Source: Euryarchaeota archaeon UBA13
Lineage (GTDB): Archaea; Thermoplasmatota; Poseidoniia; Poseidoniales; Poseidoniaceae
Direction: 5' to 3'
NCBI GenBank assembly: GCA_002495945.1
Contig: DAHU01000136.1
Location: 1 to 10,367 of the forward strand
Length of the DNA: 10,367 nucleotides
In this document: piece by piece, positions 1-6,365 of the stretch
Position numbering within the stretch: the stretch's first letter is position 1
How the letters are laid out: the number at the start of each line of letters is the position of its first letter
Notes under the pieces: generated by a model
What the model was told of the DNA's origin: nothing
The model's database searches: none
What the model saw: only the letters and a program-made list of their open reading frames with translations
Program-made: the position numbers and the translations under genes

Positions 1-21
1 GTTCAAATCTCGCCAGTGGCT
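1..21 (+). tRNA. 3' end of a tRNA, truncated by the window edge (possibly tRNA-Cys)
   Basis: The first bases read as the end of a tRNA: last base of the 5' T-stem strand (G1), a seven-base T-loop TTCAAAT (2-8), the 3' T-stem strand CTCGC (9-13), the 3' acceptor strand CAGTGGC (14-20) and discriminator T at 21. CCA is not encoded, because CTT follows. The anticodon lies outside the window. A U73 discriminator is characteristic of tRNA-Cys and rarer in other archaeal tRNAs, so Cys is a guess. The tRNA-like ending is clear; the identity is not. Confidence 0.7.
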
Positions 22-84
22 CTTGATAATCATTGACAAGATTACTATCACAATCAAAATATTACACTGTGTTATTGGCTAATA

Positions 85-170
85 TGGCGCCGAGAGAGGG
101 ATTTGAACCCCCGAGGGAAGATCCCACGCGATTTCCAGTCGCGCGCACTACCAGGCTATGCGATCTCGGC
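85..170 (-). tRNA. tRNA-Ser (GGA anticodon)
   Basis: Read on the minus strand from 170, the sequence folds as a class II tRNA. The acceptor GCCGAGA pairs with TCTCGGC. The D-stem is GCAT/GTGC around loop AGCCTGGTA. The anticodon stem CGCGA/TCGCG encloses loop CTGGAAA, so the anticodon is GGA, which reads UCC/UCU serine codons. A long variable arm follows (about 15 bases, GGGA...TCCC), then the T-arm with loop TTCAAAT. The discriminator is G73 (complement of 88), as expected for serine, and CCA is encoded at 87-85. The long variable arm, G73 and anticodon agree. No intron is visible. Confidence 0.95.
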
Positions 171-193
171 CTAACCTGTGCGGTGGCTATTCT

Positions 194-206
194 CCGTTTA
201 ACATTC
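194..206 (-). promoter_or_regulatory. possible TATA box for tRNA-Ser
   Basis: On the minus strand the sequence GTTAAACG lies about 25-33 bases upstream of the tRNA-Ser 5' end. That is where an archaeal TFB/TBP promoter would place transcription a few bases before the tRNA. The motif is short and AT-rich sequence is common here, so this is weak support only. Confidence 0.3.
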
Positions 207-269
207 ACGCCCATAAATTGCCGGCCAATTTAGCGAAAATACTCAAAGGTGATTCGACTAGCGTTAGCC

Positions 270-1394
270 ATGACCGAGCCATTGGTTGAGTCGAATGAGG
301 CTACCGATGGGATGCCATTTAGGCTGCGCGATATGGAATTAAAGGTCAAAGTGGCCGATATCCATCCGATTTTTACTCGTATTGACACACTGAGAAAGCA
401 GATAAAATTCATGGCACTGCTCGCACTTAACGATTGGCGTAAAGAAAATTACATCATGATTGGTTTTGGATTCTTAGCATTTTTACTTGGGGCATTATCC
501 AGTGACATCTTATCTGGAGGAGACCCAGTAACTACTGGTAGTGAAGGACTAATGGAAGTGGGTTCATTTTCATTCTTCCAAATGCTACTATCAATCGTTG
601 CTTGGGTGATCTTCGTGTACTATTTATGGACAGAATTCCCAGTAATGCGAGTACACTCTATCACTATGATGTTGGTATGGAATGCAATGGTTGCAGCGAA
701 TGTATTTTTCCATCAGAATAACCCAGATTGGCCTTCAAATATGGCGCTTCCAGACATGATGTTTGGCACCTTAATCATGCTCGTTGTGGTCTTTTTCACT
801 TACTTTTTCTGGAAGGCTGTTAGCGATACCCGAGATTTACATGTACAAGTTCATCACGTTCATGAAGATGTTAGAATAATGGAGCGTGATATGAATGAAC
901 ATACGCTTGGTGGCTGGGGCACATTGCTACTATTTTGGTTCACAAGTGCGTTCATCTCTGCTTGGAGTGGGGTTAATTTTGTCGCAACGAGAAATAATGA
1001 GTCCTACTTTACCCTCATCACTCACATAACAACTGGATTTTTAGTTATACCATTGACAGTATTATTGATATGGTACCCGCAAAGAATGCTTGGAACTAAT
1101 ACCAAAATAAGTACATCAGCTGCCCTATCCGCTGAAATAGAATTGAGCCAAGGTCAACTTAACATCGCTACAGACGCGAAATGTCCTGAATGTGCAGCTC
1201 CCGTGGAAATTACCATGGAAATGGATGGCCAAATATCTGTGCCGTGTCCAGAAGCAGGTTGCGAAGAACAAAATGGTATCATTGGTTCAATATGTTCAGG
1301 ATGTGACAAAGAATTCCCATCGAGATTTAATTGTCAATCGTGCAACACCAATATTCCATACATTGATACTATTCCTGATTCGGAGGCTTGGTGA
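270..1394 (+). CDS. six-helix membrane protein with two C-terminal zinc ribbons, function unknown
   Basis: I do not recognise a named family. The 374-residue protein has a hydrophilic N-terminus, then hydrophobic segments at about residues 61-78, 99-120, 129-147, 162-181, 216-238 and 246-269. A histidine-rich loop lies between helices 4 and 5 (H191, H195, H196, H198). The cytosol-sized C-terminus holds two zinc-ribbon modules: C305/C308 with C326/C331, and C342/C345 with C355/C358. An even number of helices puts both termini on the same side, probably the cytoplasm. ATG at 270 is chosen over an in-frame GTG at 249: an A-rich TATA-like stretch at about 235-241 would give a start of transcription near 266, and the GTG-led extension adds nothing recognisable. 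The stop overlaps the next gene's ATG by one base, so the two are probably translationally coupled. The zinc ribbons could bind metal, nucleic acid or a partner protein; I cannot tell which. Confidence 0.85.
   Translation: MTEPLVESNEATDGMPFRLRDMELKVKVADIHPIFTRIDTLRKQIKFMALLALNDWRKENYIMIGFGFLAFLLGALSSDILSGGDPVTTGSEGLMEVGSFSFFQMLLSIVAWVIFVYYLWTEFPVMRVHSITMMLVWNAMVAANVFFHQNNPDWPSNMALPDMMFGTLIMLVVVFFTYFFWKAVSDTRDLHVQVHHVHEDVRIMERDMNEHTLGGWGTLLLFWFTSAFISAWSGVNFVATRNNESYFTLITHITTGFLVIPLTVLLIWYPQRMLGTNTKISTSAALSAEIELSQGQLNIATDAKCPECAAPVEITMEMDGQISVPCPEAGCEEQNGIIGSICSGCDKEFPSRFNCQSCNTNIPYIDTIPDSEAW
1382..1386 (+). promoter_or_regulatory. Shine-Dalgarno that fixes the desulfurase start
   Basis: GGAGG lies inside the last codons of the upstream membrane protein, seven bases before ATG 1394. 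It selects that ATG over the in-frame TTG at 1388 and makes coupling of the two genes likely. Confidence 0.7.
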
Positions 1395-2608
1395 TGTTTA
1401 CCAACCTCAGAGACGACTTTCCCACTTTGCGTGGAGAAAATGCACCAGCATATCTTGACAATGCTTGTGTCACGCTCAAGCCAGATTCCGTAATCAATTC
1501 AATTACTGATTATTACAGTATGTACCCCGGATGTGGGGGCAGATCTGTTCATCGATACGGTACACAAGTGTCACGCTTAGTTTCCGAAGCGCGCCATTCT
1601 GTCGCCAATTTCATTAATGCAAAATCAACTAACGAAGTAGTTTTTACTCGCAACGCAACACATTCGATAAATCAAATCGCCAAGGGCATGACTTGGAGTG
1701 AAGGTGATGTCGTAATAACCGGAGATAGAGAACACAACTCTAACCTCGTTCCGTGGTTACAACTGGTTGAAGAAAAGGGTATTGACCACAGAATTGTCGA
1801 GTCAAATCCTGATAACACATTCAATATGCAAAAATTCGAAGACCTGTGTGAGGAAGTTGGTGAACGGTTAAAACTTGTATCCTTAAGCCACGTTGGAAAT
1901 TTGGACGGCATTTCAATCCCCATTAAACAAATTACCAAGGTAGCCCATCAATATGATGCATTGATGGCTGTCGATGGAGCTCAATCAACTCCACACATGC
2001 GAGTAGATGTTCAAGATTTGGACATTGATTTCCTCTCATTTTCTATCCACAAGATGTGTGGCCCTTCAGGCATGGGCGGATTATGGGGGCGCTATGAATT
2101 GCTTGAATCGTTACGCTCAATCCAATCAGGTGGGCAAACGGTTGAAACCTCCTACTACGACTCGTTAAAATGGGCTGCTCCTCCTTCAAAATTTGAGGGT
2201 GGACTTGGTAATTTTGCCGGCATGATTGCAAGTGGTAAAGCAATACAATATCTGTCAAAATTGGATATGAACGCTGTCCATGAACACGAAATAAAATTGA
2301 ACAACATTATCACTAACAAAATCAAACATTTGGATGCAATAGAAATTATTGGTCCAGAAAATGCTAATCAGCGTGGAGGAATATGTTCGATACTGATGGG
2401 TGATTTACCATCCCATGATATCGCAATACTTCTTGATGAGGCTGCTGGCATCATGGTGCGAAGTGGTCAACATTGTGTCCACTCATGGTTTAATTCGAGA
2501 GGTTATGATAACGGCTCGTTGAGAGCCTCAGCATATTTCTATAACACAGAAGAAGATGCAAACCTTTTTGCTGATACTTTCACTGAAGCAGTTGAAGCAT
2601 TTGGTTGA
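1394..2608 (+). CDS. SufS-like cysteine desulfurase (class V aminotransferase fold)
   Basis: This PLP enzyme of 404 residues is predicted to take sulfur from L-cysteine, giving alanine and an enzyme persulfide for Fe-S or thiolation pathways in the cytosol. Family landmarks appear in order: YLDNA at 20-24, the GGRSVHRYG segment at 48-56, EHNSNLVPW from 113 with H114 placed to stack on PLP, VDGAQS with D194 and Q197, SIHK with Schiff-base lysine K220, and RSGQHC with candidate catalytic C361. Length and motif order match group II (SufS/CsdA-type) enzymes. The catalytic loop reads RSGQHCVHSW, whereas typical SufS has RTGHHCAQP, so this is a divergent branch. Persulfide chemistry is likely because Cys is kept, but another class V activity is not excluded. 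No sufB, sufC, sufD, sufE or sufU is in the window. The stop is 5 bases before the protease ATG. Confidence 0.9.
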   Translation: MFTNLRDDFPTLRGENAPAYLDNACVTLKPDSVINSITDYYSMYPGCGGRSVHRYGTQVSRLVSEARHSVANFINAKSTNEVVFTRNATHSINQIAKGMTWSEGDVVITGDREHNSNLVPWLQLVEEKGIDHRIVESNPDNTFNMQKFEDLCEEVGERLKLVSLSHVGNLDGISIPIKQITKVAHQYDALMAVDGAQSTPHMRVDVQDLDIDFLSFSIHKMCGPSGMGGLWGRYELLESLRSIQSGGQTVETSYYDSLKWAAPPSKFEGGLGNFAGMIASGKAIQYLSKLDMNAVHEHEIKLNNIITNKIKHLDAIEIIGPENANQRGGICSILMGDLPSHDIAILLDEAAGIMVRSGQHCVHSWFNSRGYDNGSLRASAYFYNTEEDANLFADTFTEAVEAFG

Positions 2609-2613
2609 TCTCC

Positions 2614-3750
2614 ATGGATGACTTAGATATTTTACCAAACGAAGACATGGTGCATGACGCTCATCTTATGACATATCACCATTCCTCCAAAAGATTCGTT
2701 GGATTTATGATTGGTCTTACGCTGATTCTTGTGTTTTCAACAGGGATCATCGTCGACTTATTTCAAGAGAACAATCCATTTTCTGTAAGACCAACTAATA
2801 GTGCATTAGAATCCCAGGAAGTATATAGTGAGTTGGTACAAACCGATGATACCAAACTTGACGGGACGGGTGTTAGAGTTTGTATTGTTGATTCAGGGAT
2901 TGATACTACTCACAAAGACTTGGACGGCATGAACTTAGTTGCCTGGCGAGATTTTGTCAATAACCAAGATACTCCATATGACGATCAAGGACATGGCACG
3001 AGCATGGCAGGAATTCTTGTGGCTGATGGATGGATGAAAGGTGTAGCCCCAGAGGTTGAGTTAGTCGTTGCTAAAGCGTTATCAAATGACGGTAGTGGGG
3101 ACGATGGCGTGGTAGCCGATGCGATAGATTGGTGTGTTGAGCAAAGTGTCCAAATCATTTCCCTATCGCTTGGTGGTGCACCCGGAATAATTCCGTTCAA
3201 TCCGTTCGGTGGCCGAGATTCTGGCGAAGCAGCAGACGATGCGATTAGCCAAGGTATCGTGGTTGTTGCTGCTGCTGGTAATGACGGTGGACCAGATGAT
3301 GACGGTGATGTAGCTCACCCATCAAGCGAAAGGTTGGTTATTTCGGTTGGTGGTGTAACCGATGACGGAAGTCATTGGAGCGGCTCATCAATAGGTGATA
3401 ATAATGGCAATTTATTTCCGATTATCCTACCTAGACAAGACCCCCACAAAAAGCCGGAAGTACTGGCTCCAGCACAAGGTGTTCCTGTAATCAATAACGA
3501 GGGGACTTGGTCAATTGTCGATGGTACTAGTGCCGCAACGGTATATGTCACAGGTGCCATCGCTTTATTACTTGAAGCAAATCCAAGCCTTGCAGCCAAT
3601 GCATCGTCAGGTTCAGAAGACACAGTAATTCAAATTAAGCAAGCCATAATGGACACGGCAAAACCTGAGCCAAACCAGAATGGTCACGATGATAATTACG
3701 GTTATGGAATGCTCCAAACCGAGAATTTGATAGCCTCATTTGAGGAGTGA
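2614..3750 (+). CDS. membrane-anchored subtilisin-like serine protease (peptidase S8)
   Basis: This 378-residue protein has one N-terminal membrane helix (about 28-47). K26/R27 precede it and acidic residues follow, so the protease domain should face outside. The catalytic triad is complete: D93 in VDSGID, H127 in GHGTSMAG and S306 in DGTSAAT. The oxyanion-hole asparagine is N223 in AAAGNDGG. The serine motif is GTSAA rather than the commoner GTSMA. Only about 45 residues separate the helix from the catalytic aspartate, leaving no room for a normal inhibitor I9 propeptide, so classical autoprocessing is unlikely. No C-terminal sorting or repeat domain is present. ATG 2614 is used; an in-frame TTG at 2605 overlaps the upstream stop and adds three residues. 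It ends in TGA directly against the convergent methyltransferase gene. Confidence 0.93.
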   Translation: MDDLDILPNEDMVHDAHLMTYHHSSKRFVGFMIGLTLILVFSTGIIVDLFQENNPFSVRPTNSALESQEVYSELVQTDDTKLDGTGVRVCIVDSGIDTTHKDLDGMNLVAWRDFVNNQDTPYDDQGHGTSMAGILVADGWMKGVAPEVELVVAKALSNDGSGDDGVVADAIDWCVEQSVQIISLSLGGAPGIIPFNPFGGRDSGEAADDAISQGIVVVAAAGNDGGPDDDGDVAHPSSERLVISVGGVTDDGSHWSGSSIGDNNGNLFPIILPRQDPHKKPEVLAPAQGVPVINNEGTWSIVDGTSAATVYVTGAIALLLEANPSLAANASSGSEDTVIQIKQAIMDTAKPEPNQNGHDDNYGYGMLQTENLIASFEE

Positions 3751-4482
3751 TTACTTCTTCATGAAAGTCACTATTGTCCCTTCAAAAACCGGCACAAATG
3801 CGACATAAAAATCACTCTGCGAGGTTCTAATCAACTCCATCCAATTGTTGAAGCCATTAACCATAGCAAGTTGTTCCTCATCATTCTCATCTACCTCACC
3901 GGTCGGAACCATTGGTTCAGTTGCCACGAGAACTCCATTTGGTGATAGTAATGGCAAACATGATTCAATCGCATCGGCTAACGATTCGGGCTGCTCATCA
4001 ACAATTATAACATCATAATTAGAAATTAGCGGTGCATCACCGGACTCCAAACCTGATATTGTTGCAGCCTGCCACGCCATGGTTTCAGCAGCAAGTGTTT
4101 GCAGTTCACCCACTTTGATATTTGTCCAGTCTCCTGCATTATAGCGGTCCACTAAACGTTTTATTATGACTGCGAATTTATTTCCCTGCTCTACGATGTC
4201 ATATCGTTCTGGCTTCTTTTGTGATTCAAATAAATCGAGGAGCCACGCGCTTCTATGACCAATTCCACCACCAACCTCGAGGATATTATCTGGGGCAATG
4301 CGATAAAGGCCATCACGGACTCTTCTAATAACTGATATTGGCCATGTAGTCAATGACATATGTTGTAATTGCTGATTGATATTGGCTGCAATTAATGGCT
4401 CATCTTTGGGCAAGTCTGCTGGCTTACCAAATAAATATCCAAGCAGTTCAGAACGATTTGGAACCTCATCCGCTTGGCTCAT
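3751..4482 (-). CDS. class I SAM-dependent methyltransferase-like protein, substrate unknown
   Basis: The 243-residue protein has the Rossmann-type methyltransferase pattern. Motif I is ILEVGGGIGH (67-76), the SAM-binding glycine loop. An acidic strand YDIVEQG (94-100) follows. YDVIIVDEQ (156-164) is the strand-4 region, and LLSPNGVLVA (178-187) is the usual post-motif segment. No substrate-recognition domain is recognisable; the layout loosely resembles small-molecule or O-methyltransferases. A GGGAG Shine-Dalgarno (complement of 4487-4491) lies four bases before ATG 4482. The gene is divergent from the zinc-finger gene at 4574 and abuts the protease stop tail to tail with no spacer. The fold assignment is firm; the substrate is not inferable. 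Confidence 0.8.
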   Translation of the reverse strand: MSQADEVPNRSELLGYLFGKPADLPKDEPLIAANINQQLQHMSLTTWPISVIRRVRDGLYRIAPDNILEVGGGIGHRSAWLLDLFESQKKPERYDIVEQGNKFAVIIKRLVDRYNAGDWTNIKVGELQTLAAETMAWQAATISGLESGDAPLISNYDVIIVDEQPESLADAIESCLPLLSPNGVLVATEPMVPTGEVDENDEEQLAMVNGFNNWMELIRTSQSDFYVAFVPVFEGTIVTFMKK

Positions 4483-4486
4483 GATG

Positions 4487-4491
4487 CTCCC
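4487..4491 (-). promoter_or_regulatory. Shine-Dalgarno for the methyltransferase gene
   Basis: GGGAG on the minus strand stands four bases before ATG 4482. This argues for a leadered transcript and supports the chosen start. Confidence 0.5.
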
Positions 4492-4501
4492 AAATATATG
4501 G
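4492..4501. promoter_or_regulatory. TATA-like element in a divergent intergenic region
   Basis: AAATATATGG is the most TATA-like stretch between the divergent genes starting at 4482 (minus) and 4574 (plus). Used on the plus strand it would start transcription near 4523, leaving about a 50-base leader with the Shine-Dalgarno at 4565. On the minus strand it sits too close to ATG 4482 for a normal promoter. Confidence 0.35.
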
Positions 4502-4518
4502 AATTGATGAATCCTCGT

Positions 4519-4536
4519 ATCGGAATTCTATCCGAT
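4519..4536. repeat. inverted repeat ATCGGA-N6-TCCGAT, possible operator
   Basis: A six-base perfect inverted repeat with a six-base spacer lies in the divergent intergenic region, next to the predicted start of transcription of the plus-strand zinc-finger gene. Its half-site size and spacing suit a dimeric regulator. A repeat this short can also occur by chance. Confidence 0.35.
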
Positions 4537-4564
4537 TACTTGAAACCTAATGGGCTGTGGGAAG

Positions 4565-4570
4565 GGTGAT
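4565..4570 (+). promoter_or_regulatory. Shine-Dalgarno GGTGAT deciding the zinc-finger protein start
   Basis: GGTGAT stands three bases before ATG 4574 and matches the archaeal anti-Shine-Dalgarno. It selects this ATG over the in-frame ATG at 4550, which would place the motif inside the coding region. Confidence 0.6.
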
Positions 4571-4573
4571 AGC

Positions 4574-5341
4574 ATGACTGACGACATACTCGAAGATGAC
4601 TTTGATGAAGTTGTTGAGAATGTCGCACACTGTAGTGAATGCAACGATTATATGGAGCATGAAATCCTGAAAGAAAAATCGGTAGGCTCAGGCAGAGATC
4701 TGTTGTTGAAATGCATCTCATGTTCTGCAGTTACGAACCTGCAAATTAGAGAGCCAAAATCGATTCTTGTACCATTTATACTAACCGATGGGCCAAATTC
4801 AACAAGAGTTGAACTTGATATTGATGAAGATGAAATGTTCAACATCGGAGATGTTTTTGAAGACTCTGAGATGTTGTGGTCAATCAATCAAATCATCGAT
4901 TTGGAAGGACGTAAGAAGGAGTCACTAATCGCTACAGATGCTTCGGTAATATCGGCGTTGAGAACCGACATGGTTAGGGTGAAAATTACTGCCACGAGAG
5001 GAGAGTACTCTGATTCCTCATCAATGCTTGTAGATTATGGCACTAAATTCACTGCCGACACCAAGATAGATTATCAAGGCGAAGTTTGGCGAATTAGAGC
5101 GATTCACACAGGCGCCGGTCGTACACTGCGTGGCACTGTGGAAGCACAAGATATCAAGCGAATATACTTACATGAGCCGCCAAATTTAGAGCACTTTGAA
5201 CCAAGAACACCAAGGGAACGAAGGCAGGCTTGGAAAGAGGGGCGCTTAGGGTATAACCCTAACCCAGAAGTCCCGAAAGAGGTAACTAAGAAACGGGTCA
5301 CTCCAAGCAACAAAAGAAAGAAGAAGCGACCACGAAAGTGA
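4574..5341 (+). CDS. HVO_0476-family archaeal zinc-finger protein
   Basis: The 255-residue protein starts with an acidic stretch, then a four-cysteine zinc finger (C20-x2-C23 and C47-x2-C50). Two beta-rich repeats follow, each ending in a region like GDVFED (92-97) and FTADTKIDYQGEVWRIRAI (159-177), and then DIKRIYLHEPP (193-203). From memory, this finger-plus-beta order and the closing KRIY segment match the archaeal HVO_0476 family, whose function is unknown. The C-terminus is a strongly basic tail (about 235-255, rich in K and R) that could bind nucleic acid; that is my inference. The family match rests on recalled pattern, not a search. Its TGA directly abuts the stop of the convergent proline dehydrogenase gene. 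Confidence 0.8.
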   Translation: MTDDILEDDFDEVVENVAHCSECNDYMEHEILKEKSVGSGRDLLLKCISCSAVTNLQIREPKSILVPFILTDGPNSTRVELDIDEDEMFNIGDVFEDSEMLWSINQIIDLEGRKKESLIATDASVISALRTDMVRVKITATRGEYSDSSSMLVDYGTKFTADTKIDYQGEVWRIRAIHTGAGRTLRGTVEAQDIKRIYLHEPPNLEHFEPRTPRERRQAWKEGRLGYNPNPEVPKEVTKKRVTPSNKRKKKRPRK

Positions 5342-6319
5342 TTATGGACGATTAGTCCAAGGCATCAAGAATGCTTTAGCCACTTGAGCACCAACGGTTG
5401 GATTTTCCTGTAATCTTCGTATGCTGTATTCATACCACTTTTCGCCATATGGCACATATACTCTGGTCTTGTGTCCCTTGGCGGCTAATTTCCTACGCAA
5501 TGGACCCCTAACACCCAGCAACATTTGAAATTCATAACCCGGACCCTTACCCTTTCTGGGCTTGCCAGCATTTTTTCTTGGATCTTCAATATTTGGACCC
5601 ATGCCGTGAGATTCAAGGGCTGACAATGCGTGATTAATCACTGGCTTGTCATGAGATGCAATTGCACAATAAGCACCTGCAGCTAGCATTTTATCGATAC
5701 TGGCATTGGTTGCGCTGACAATTTCATGGTAACCAGAATGGGCAATATCCTCTGGTTCAAGATAAATTCCTTTGCAAATTCGATAATCTGCTGCAGGCCC
5801 GAGTTTGTTTTCTAGATAATCGATATCGTCTAATGTCCTGAATAATCGGCCCTGATAGACTGTACCTACATTGGTCAGCCCTTCTTTATGCAAATCGACC
5901 ACGACATCAATGGTTGCTTGAGTAACTCGATGGTCCTCCATATCTAAGCGAACAAACATACCATGATCGTTAGCCATTGCAACTAGGTTTTTGATATTCT
6001 GATAGCCTTTATCACGATCGATGAGCAAACCAAAAGCAGTTGGTTTGATGCTTAAATCTGAATCAATATTATTGCTTATAATTGCTTCAATTAGCCTTGA
6101 ATACTCATCATAGAAGTATTGGGCTTCAGCCATGGTTGAGATTTCCTCACCGAGCACATCAACAGTAAAACAAGCATCCTCCTTGCTTAATCTCTGCATA
6201 ACTTTAATCGCATCTTCAATGGTATTACCAGCGACATAACGACGGGAAACCCATCCCACAAACCACTTTGGCATCCGGATTGTCATACTGACAACGAGCC
6301 TCGAAAACCACCCTGTCAT
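5342..6319 (-). CDS. proline dehydrogenase (FAD-dependent, monofunctional)
   Basis: It is predicted to oxidise L-proline to delta-1-pyrroline-5-carboxylate with FAD, passing electrons to the respiratory chain at the membrane face. Landmarks of the PRODH barrel in this 325-residue form are DVLGE (54-58), IKPTAFG (91-97), RLDMEDH (124-130), VYQGRLFRT (154-162), KGIYLEP (183-189), ASHD (221-224), EFQMLLGV (263-270) and VYVPYG...WYEYSIRR (287-302), whose paired arginines bind the proline carboxylate. A basic, glycine-rich insertion (about 245-261) precedes EFQML and is not in the bacterial enzymes I recall. ATG 6319 is used because the domain then starts at a normal length. An in-frame TTG at 6385 would add 22 residues and overlap dtdA by 20 bases. 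No pyrroline-5-carboxylate dehydrogenase is nearby. Confidence 0.92.
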   Translation of the reverse strand: MTGWFSRLVVSMTIRMPKWFVGWVSRRYVAGNTIEDAIKVMQRLSKEDACFTVDVLGEEISTMAEAQYFYDEYSRLIEAIISNNIDSDLSIKPTAFGLLIDRDKGYQNIKNLVAMANDHGMFVRLDMEDHRVTQATIDVVVDLHKEGLTNVGTVYQGRLFRTLDDIDYLENKLGPAADYRICKGIYLEPEDIAHSGYHEIVSATNASIDKMLAAGAYCAIASHDKPVINHALSALESHGMGPNIEDPRKNAGKPRKGKGPGYEFQMLLGVRGPLRRKLAAKGHKTRVYVPYGEKWYEYSIRRLQENPTVGAQVAKAFLMPWTNRP

Positions 6320-6365
6320 AGCAACCCCAATAGGTGGTTTGTAAGGAGATTCATGAGGCTTGTGT

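Noticed and set aside
33..233. 66-codon plus-strand frame containing APREGFEPP
   Set aside because: It is the well-known false frame read antisense through a tRNA T-arm; here it lies across tRNA-Ser(GGA).
249..269. GTG 249 as the start of the membrane zinc-ribbon protein
   Set aside because: It sits about 10 bases after the TATA-like stretch and lacks a well-placed Shine-Dalgarno; ATG 270 fits better.
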